Notes under the pieces: generated by a model
What the model saw: only the letters and a program-made list of their open reading frames with translations
Told to the model about the DNA's origin: nothing
The model's database searches: none
Part shown: piece by piece, positions 59,712 through 64,000 of the stretch
Layout: each line of letters opens with the position of its first letter
Numbering within the stretch: the stretch's first letter is position 1
Position numbers and translations under genes: made by a program
DNA from: an uncultured Eubacterium sp.
GTDB taxonomy: Bacteria; Bacillota; Clostridia; Oscillospirales; Acutalibacteraceae
DNA length: 64,000 bases
NCBI GenBank assembly: GCA_934512155.1
Contig: CAKSWS010000005.1
Span: forward strand, 8,753 to 72,752
Direction of reading: 5' to 3'

Positions 59712-61910
59712 TTAAAGGTGTAAAACTCTTTCTTTAATTTCTTGTGTTCTGCCCTGATTCCAAAATTGTGTGCCTATATATCCGCAGGTTCTGCGTGCAA
59801 CATTCATTTTGTCTTGGTTTTCGTTGCCACAGTTTGGACATCTCCAAATTAATTTGCCGTGTTCATTTTCAACAATTTTAATTTCGCCGTCATAGCCGCA
59901 AACCTGGCAATAATCGCTTTTTGTGTTAAGTTCGGCATACATAATATTGTCATAAATAAACTGCATAACCTGAATAACGGCAGGAATATTGTTTTGCATA
60001 TTCGGTACTTCAACGTAGCTGATTGCACCGCCGGGTGAAAGAGCCTGGAATTCAGATTCAAATTTTAGTTTTGTAAATGCGTCAATTTGTTCTGTTACAT
60101 GAACGTGGTAAGAATTTGTTATGTAGTTCTTATCTGTAACGCCTTTAATAATGCCAAAACGCTTTTGCAGGCATTTTGCAAATTTGTATGTTGTGGATTC
60201 AAGGGGAGTGCCGTAAATACTGTAGTCGATATTTTCTGCTTCCTTCCATTTTGCACAGGCATCGTTCATATGCTGCATAACCGAAAGGGCAAATGGCTTT
60301 CCTTCTTCATCTGTGTGTGATTTGCCTGTCATATATTTTGTACATTCATACAAGCCGGCATAACCTAATGAAATTGTTGAGTATCCGTCAAACAAAAGCT
60401 TGTCAATGGTTTCACCTTTTTTAAGTCTTGCAAGCGCACCGTGCTGCCAAAGAATAGGAGCAGCGTCGCTTTTTGTACCCATAAGCCTGTTGTGGCGGCA
60501 AATTAAAGCTCTGTGGCAAAGTTCAAGTCTTTCATCAAAAATTTGCCAAAATTTATTAATATCTCCTCCGGATGAGCAGGCTGCATCAACAAGGTTGATT
60601 GTAACAACTCCTTGATTAAATCTGCCGTAATATTTGTGTTTGCCCGGTTCATAGTTTTTAGCGTTAGCAATGTTTCCAACGCCGTTTTCCGTAAATCTGT
60701 CAGGAGTTAAGAATGAACGGCAACCCATGCAGGTGTAAACATCGCCTTTAAGGTTAAGCATAACCTTTTCGCTGATATAATCCGGTACCATTCTTTTTGC
60801 CGTGCATTTTGCTGCAAGTTCGGTTAAATAGTAATATGGCTTGTCGCTTGTAATATTGTCTTCTTCAAGAACGTAAATAAGTTTTGGGAAAGCAGGTGTA
60901 ACCCAAACGCCGCTTTCGTTTTTAACACCCTTAATTCTTTGAGAAAGAGTTTCTTCAATAATAAGAGCCAAATCTTTCTTTTCCTGTTCGTTCTTTGCCT
61001 CGTTAAGATACATAAATACTGTAACAAAAGGTGCTTGGCCGTTTGTTGTAAGTAATGTAACAACCTGGTATTGAATTGTTTGAACACCTTTGCGAACTTC
61101 ATCTCTAAGCCTTTTTTCCGTTAAATCGGTAATTTGCTTTTCGTTAAGTTCTAAATCAAAGGCTTTGCCCTCTTCAATAACATCTTTTTTTATTTTTTCT
61201 CTGCTGATTTGAACGAAAGGAGCAAGGTGAGCAAGAGAAATTGACTGACCGCCGTATTGGCTTGAAGCAACCTGTGCAATAATTTGTGTTGCAATGTTGC
61301 AGGCAGTTGAAAATGAATGTGGCTTTTCAATCATTGTTTCACTGATAACAGTGCCGTTTTGAAGCATATCCTCCAAGTTAACAAGGTCGCAGTTATGCAT
61401 GTGCTGTGCAAAATAATCTGCATCGTGAAAATGGATAAGACCCTGTTCGTGAGCTTCAACAATGTCTTGGGGCAAAAGAATTCTTTTTGTAATGTCTTTA
61501 GAAACTTCGCCTGCCATATAGTCACGCTGAACACTGTTAACAGTGGGGTTTTTATTTGAATTTTCTTGCTTAACTTCCTCGTTATTACATTCTATAAGAG
61601 AAAGAATTTGGTTATCTGTTGTGTTTGCTTTACGAACAAGCGAACGGGTGTAACGGTATCTTACATATCTTTTTGCAACTTCAAATGCACCCTGTGCCAT
61701 AATTTGGTCTTCAACAATATCTTGGATTTCTTCAACAGATAACGCACGGTTTGTTTTTTGAATTTTAAATTCAACAAATTCCGCAATGTCTTCAATTTGA
61801 GCCGCAGTAAGTTCTTTTCTTTCGCAAGCGGCATTTGCTTTTGTAACGGCGGCAACGATTTTTGCTAAATCAAAATCAACTTCCGAGCCGTTTCTTTTAA
61901 TGATTTTCAT
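59712..61910 (-). CDS. nrdD: Anaerobic ribonucleoside-triphosphate reductase
   Basis: A 732-residue class III ribonucleotide reductase that makes dNTPs without oxygen. The N-terminus (about 1-90, MKIIKRNGSEVDFDLAKIVAAVTKANAA) is an ATP-cone allosteric domain. The catalytic barrel includes IHFHDADYFAQHMHNCDLVNLEDML and the YTCMGCRSFL Cys region. The C-terminus has the zinc ribbon CxxC...CxxC (CQVCG, CPNCG) and the glycyl-radical site RRTCGYIGT with Gly710. Operon with nrdG. The promoter region holds a perfect palindrome at 61954-61973. Confidence 0.97.
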   Translation of the reverse strand: MKIIKRNGSEVDFDLAKIVAAVTKANAACERKELTAAQIEDIAEFVEFKIQKTNRALSVEEIQDIVEDQIMAQGAFEVAKRYVRYRYTRSLVRKANTTDNQILSLIECNNEEVKQENSNKNPTVNSVQRDYMAGEVSKDITKRILLPQDIVEAHEQGLIHFHDADYFAQHMHNCDLVNLEDMLQNGTVISETMIEKPHSFSTACNIATQIIAQVASSQYGGQSISLAHLAPFVQISREKIKKDVIEEGKAFDLELNEKQITDLTEKRLRDEVRKGVQTIQYQVVTLLTTNGQAPFVTVFMYLNEAKNEQEKKDLALIIEETLSQRIKGVKNESGVWVTPAFPKLIYVLEEDNITSDKPYYYLTELAAKCTAKRMVPDYISEKVMLNLKGDVYTCMGCRSFLTPDRFTENGVGNIANAKNYEPGKHKYYGRFNQGVVTINLVDAACSSGGDINKFWQIFDERLELCHRALICRHNRLMGTKSDAAPILWQHGALARLKKGETIDKLLFDGYSTISLGYAGLYECTKYMTGKSHTDEEGKPFALSVMQHMNDACAKWKEAENIDYSIYGTPLESTTYKFAKCLQKRFGIIKGVTDKNYITNSYHVHVTEQIDAFTKLKFESEFQALSPGGAISYVEVPNMQNNIPAVIQVMQFIYDNIMYAELNTKSDYCQVCGYDGEIKIVENEHGKLIWRCPNCGNENQDKMNVARRTCGYIGTQFWNQGRTQEIKERVLHL

Positions 61911-61953
61911 TTCCTTACCCCTGTTTTACTGATGATTTTTTGAAAAATATTAC

Positions 61954-61973
61954 AAATTCGTTACAACGAATTT
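61954..61973. promoter_or_regulatory. Perfect 9-2-9 inverted repeat in the nrdD leader start
   Basis: AAATTCGTT-AC-AACGAATTT lies 13-33 bp downstream of the nrdD -10 box, covering about +8 to +27 of the transcript. The position fits a repressor roadblock; it could also form an RNA hairpin, though the loop would be only 2-4 nt. Confidence 0.7.
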
Positions 61974-61986
61974 ACTGTGCTTTTCA

Positions 61987-62015
61987 ATAATACCAAATTT
62001 AATACATCCTGTCAA
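61987..62015 (-). promoter_or_regulatory. Promoter of nrdDG
   Basis: Minus strand TTGACA (62010-62015), 17-nt spacer, TATTAT (61987-61992). Leader of about 70 nt. Confidence 0.83.
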
Positions 62016-62034
62016 TGCTTTTTTAACAAAAAAT

Positions 62035-62048
62035 ACCACATCTTGTGT
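62035..62048. promoter_or_regulatory. Possible NrdR box upstream of nrdD
   Basis: ACCACATCTTGTGT (reverse ACACAAGATGTGGT) resembles the NrdR consensus ACACWAKATNTTGTGT-like boxes, about 20 nt upstream of the nrdD -35. A weaker copy near 62074-62087 is about 39 bp away, not a usual NrdR spacing, so the call is tentative. Confidence 0.3.
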
Positions 62049-62315
62049 TTGAATTTAAAATTTTTCAAAAATTAAACGATATGTAGATTTTGCAAAAAAC
62101 AGTGAAAAGTTGCGAAAAACGGCATTGTTACGGATGTTTTGCTATTGTTATGCTGAAATTTATTTCAAAAAATTACAAAAAACAAGTACAATTTGTATAA
62201 TTTTAATCATTGATATTGTGTAGTGTAGGGAAACATAGTATTGTAATGAAAACACAAAAACGGTTAGCATCAACTAACTTCTTTGTGAAATATAGCTATA
62301 ATTGCAGGAAAAAGT

Positions 62316-62333
62316 TTGTTAATTTCCTAACAA
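62316..62333. promoter_or_regulatory. Candidate Rex operator of pflB
   Basis: TTGTTAA-TTTC-CTAACAA differs at one position from TTGTTAANNNNTTAACAA and lies 8 nt upstream of the pflB -35. The 489-bp gap 61911-62399 otherwise holds the two divergent promoters, the palindrome at 61954 and a small GTTAG/CTAAC hairpin near 62264-62278; I see no gene in it. Confidence 0.68.
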
Positions 62334-62340
62334 TTACATA

Positions 62341-62369
62341 TTGCATAAACTGTCATGTTTTGTTAATAT
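62341..62369 (+). promoter_or_regulatory. Probable promoter of pflB
   Basis: TTGCAT (62341-62346), 17-nt spacer, TAATAT (62364-62369) with a TGn extension, followed by an AAAGGAGG ribosome site. Confidence 0.6.
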
Positions 62370-62399
62370 AGTGTTGCAAAAAAATAAAGGAGGAAAATT

Positions 62400-64000
62400 A
62401 TGAACGCATGGAGAAGTTTTAACCAAGGTGATTGGTGTAACGAAATTAATGTTCGTGATTTTATAAATAAAAACTATAAGGCTTATGACGGCGACGCTTC
62501 TTTCCTTTCAGGTCCCACCGAGAGAACAGAAAGAGTAAGCAAAAAACTTAAAGAACTTTTAATTGCAGAAAATGAAAAGGGCGGCGTGCTTGATGTTGAT
62601 ACATCAAAGGTTTTGTCTATCCTTTCTCACAAGCCGGGCTATGTTGTTAAGGAAGACGATATTATAGTAGGTCTTCAAACAGATGAACCGCTTAAAAGGG
62701 GCGTATCTCCTTTTGCCGGTTTCAGAAATGCCGTTCAGGCTTGTGAAGCATACGGCTATGAACTTTCCGACGATGTTAAAGAACAGTTTATTTACAGAAC
62801 AACACATAATACAGGCGTTTTCCGTGCTTATACAGACACAATGAAAAAAGCACGCCATGCAGGTATTTTAACAGGTTTGCCTGACGCTTATGCAAGAGGC
62901 AGAATTATCGGCGACTATCGCAGAATTGCTCTTTACGGTATGGATTATCTTATTGAGCAGAAAAAACTTGATAAGGCAAAGGTTGGCGAAAAAGAAGTAC
63001 TTGATGAAGAAACAATTCATCTTTTGGAAGACCTTGCAAAGCAGCTTGAATTTATGAACCAGTTAAAAACAATGGCTCTTGAATACGGTTGCGATATTTC
63101 CGTTCCGGCAACAAATGCAAAAGAGGCTGTTCAGTGGCTTTACTTCGGTTATCTCGGCGCTATTAAAGAACAAAACGGTGCCGCAAATTCCATCGGCAGA
63201 ATCGCTGAATTTATTGATTGTTATATTGAAAGAGATATGGCAGAAGGCGTTCTTGACGAAAAAGGTGCACAGGAACTTATTGATGACCTTGTTGTTAAGC
63301 TTCGACTTGTTCGTCATCTCAGAACTCCTGAATATAATGAGCTTTTCGCAGGCGACCCTGTTTGGGTAACTTGCTCATTAGGCGGCGTTACGGAAGACGG
63401 CAAGCACATGGTTTCAAAATCAAGTTTCCGTTTCCTTCAAACTCTTTATAATTTAGGCTCAAGTGCAGAACCTAACCTTACGGTTCTTTGGAGCCAAAAA
63501 CTTCCTCAGGGATTTAAAGATTTCTGTGCCCGGGTTTCTATTGATACAGATTCAATTCAATATGAAAATGACGATGTAATGAGAAAAACTTATGGCGATG
63601 ATTATGCTATTGCTTGTTGCGTATCTGCTATGAAAGAGGGCAAGCAAATGCAGTTCTTCGGCGCAAGATGCAACCTTGCAAAAATTCTTCTTATGGCTCT
63701 TAACGGCGGTAAGGATGAAGTTCAAGGCGTTCAAATTGCACCTGAAAACAAGCCGTTTGACGAGGCAGTGCTTAATTATGATGATGTTGTTAAGGCATAC
63801 AAAGAATACCTTTCATGGATGGCTCGCCTTTATGTTAACACGATGAATGTTATTCATTATATGCATGATAAATATGCTTACGAAAGACTTATGATGAGCC
63901 TTCATGATACAAATGTTGAACGTCTTATGGCGTTTGGTGTTTCAGGCATGAGTGTTGCAGTTGACTCACTTTCAGCAATTAAATATGCAAAGGTTACACC
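62400..64000 (+). CDS. pflB: Formate acetyltransferase (pyruvate formate-lyase), 5' part
   Basis: The first 533 codons of pyruvate formate-lyase, the glycyl-radical enzyme that splits pyruvate with CoA to acetyl-CoA and formate. The frame is open to the window edge. It starts [22 protein letters not shown] at ATG 62400, 6 nt after AAAGGAGG. Family blocks are visible: [60 protein letters not shown] [18 protein letters not shown] and the catalytic pair Cys406-Cys407 in [10 protein letters not shown]. The C-terminal glycyl-radical motif and any activating-enzyme gene lie beyond the window. Divergent from nrdD, another glycyl-radical enzyme. Confidence 0.97.
   Translation, partial: MNAWRSFNQGDWCNEINVRDFINKNYKAYDGDASFLSGPTERTERVSKKLKELLIAENEKGGVLDVDTSKVLSILSHKPGYVVKEDDIIVGLQTDEPLKRGVSPFAGFRNAVQACEAYGYELSDDVKEQFIYRTTHNTGVFRAYTDTMKKARHAGILTGLPDAYARGRIIGDYRRIALYGMDYLIEQKKLDKAKVGEKEVLDEETIHLLEDLAKQLEFMNQLKTMALEYGCDISVPATNAKEAVQWLYFGYLGAIKEQNGAANSIGRIAEFIDCYIERDMAEGVLDEKGAQELIDDLVVKLRLVRHLRTPEYNELFAGDPVWVTCSLGGVTEDGKHMVSKSSFRFLQTLYNLGSSAEPNLTVLWSQKLPQGFKDFCARVSIDTDSIQYENDDVMRKTYGDDYAIACCVSAMKEGKQMQFFGARCNLAKILLMALNGGKDEVQGVQIAPENKPFDEAVLNYDDVVKAYKEYLSWMARLYVNTMNVIHYMHDKYAYERLMMSLHDTNVERLMAFGVSGMSVAVDSLSAIKYAKVT

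Noticed and set aside
62246..62371. 41-codon open frame upstream of pflB
   Set aside because: No ribosome site, crosses the Rex site and promoter, and has no coding-like composition.
1..64000. Phage, insertion sequence, toxin-antitoxin, restriction or CRISPR system
   Set aside because: No integrase, transposase, phage structural gene, repeat-spacer array, methylase-nuclease pair or toxin-antitoxin pair was seen on either strand.

Overview
The window is a stretch of ordinary chromosome from a strictly anaerobic, low-GC, spore-forming member of the Clostridia, most likely a gut Ruminococcaceae/Oscillospiraceae-type butyrate producer. The evidence is the AT-rich coding sequence, AGGAGG-type ribosome sites, a SpoIIE phosphatase, a complete acetyl-CoA to butyryl-CoA operon, oxygen-sensitive glycyl-radical enzymes (NrdD, pyruvate formate-lyase), a flavodiiron protein and a two-gene transketolase. 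No tRNA, rRNA, CRISPR array, phage or insertion sequence was seen. The species call is inference from gene content.

Layout. 1-3.5 kb: end of pyrG, a MATE exporter and a methyltransferase. 3.6-7.7 kb: a 1362-residue secreted protein with about ten tandem repeats and three SLH domains. 7.8-12.7 kb (minus): glmS, spoIIE and a membrane protein. 12.9-15.9 kb: an acyl-CoA ligase-like enzyme and a His/Asp-rich CobW-type metallochaperone. 16-20 kb (minus): an operon of rpe, a membrane-anchored TIM-barrel-like protein, a cadherin-like protein and mgtE. 20.1-26 kb: an ABC-F ATPase, the zapA/U32/maf operon, a PHP-domain protein and a GH27 alpha-galactosidase. 27.4-35.8 kb: ilvE, a flavodiiron protein with a GPH sugar symporter, a ClC channel broken by an in-frame TAG, the NfeD/SPFH pair and an unknown surface protein. 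36.2-42.2 kb: thl-crt-hbd-bcd-etfB-etfA. 42.2-47 kb: asparaginase, YlmH, a GNAT-like protein, MATE and rsmA. 47.1-51.2 kb: marR with a heterodimeric ABC exporter. 51.4-54.2 kb: a sortase substrate, a class B sortase and an LCP protein. 54.3-56.2 kb: split transketolase. 56.4-59.1 kb: GtrA, a GtrA-HAD fusion and a metallo-beta-lactamase-fold protein. 59.2-64 kb: nrdG and nrdD (minus), then divergent pflB running off the end.

How it fits together. Two Rex-like operators, one overlapping the butyrate promoter and one next to the pflB promoter, suggest that NADH/NAD+ balance sets the flow of pyruvate and acetyl-CoA to formate and butyrate. The cell surface is served by two anchoring modes (SLH and sortase) plus an LCP glycopolymer transferase and GtrA proteins. 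Several promoters are near-perfect, which let me correct many start codons. Structured leaders precede nfeD, the transketolase and zapA. I found no clear-cut new defence or mobile system. The strongest leads are the sortase/substrate/LCP unit, the GtrA duplication with HAD fusion, the interrupted ClC gene and several unassigned operators and leaders.
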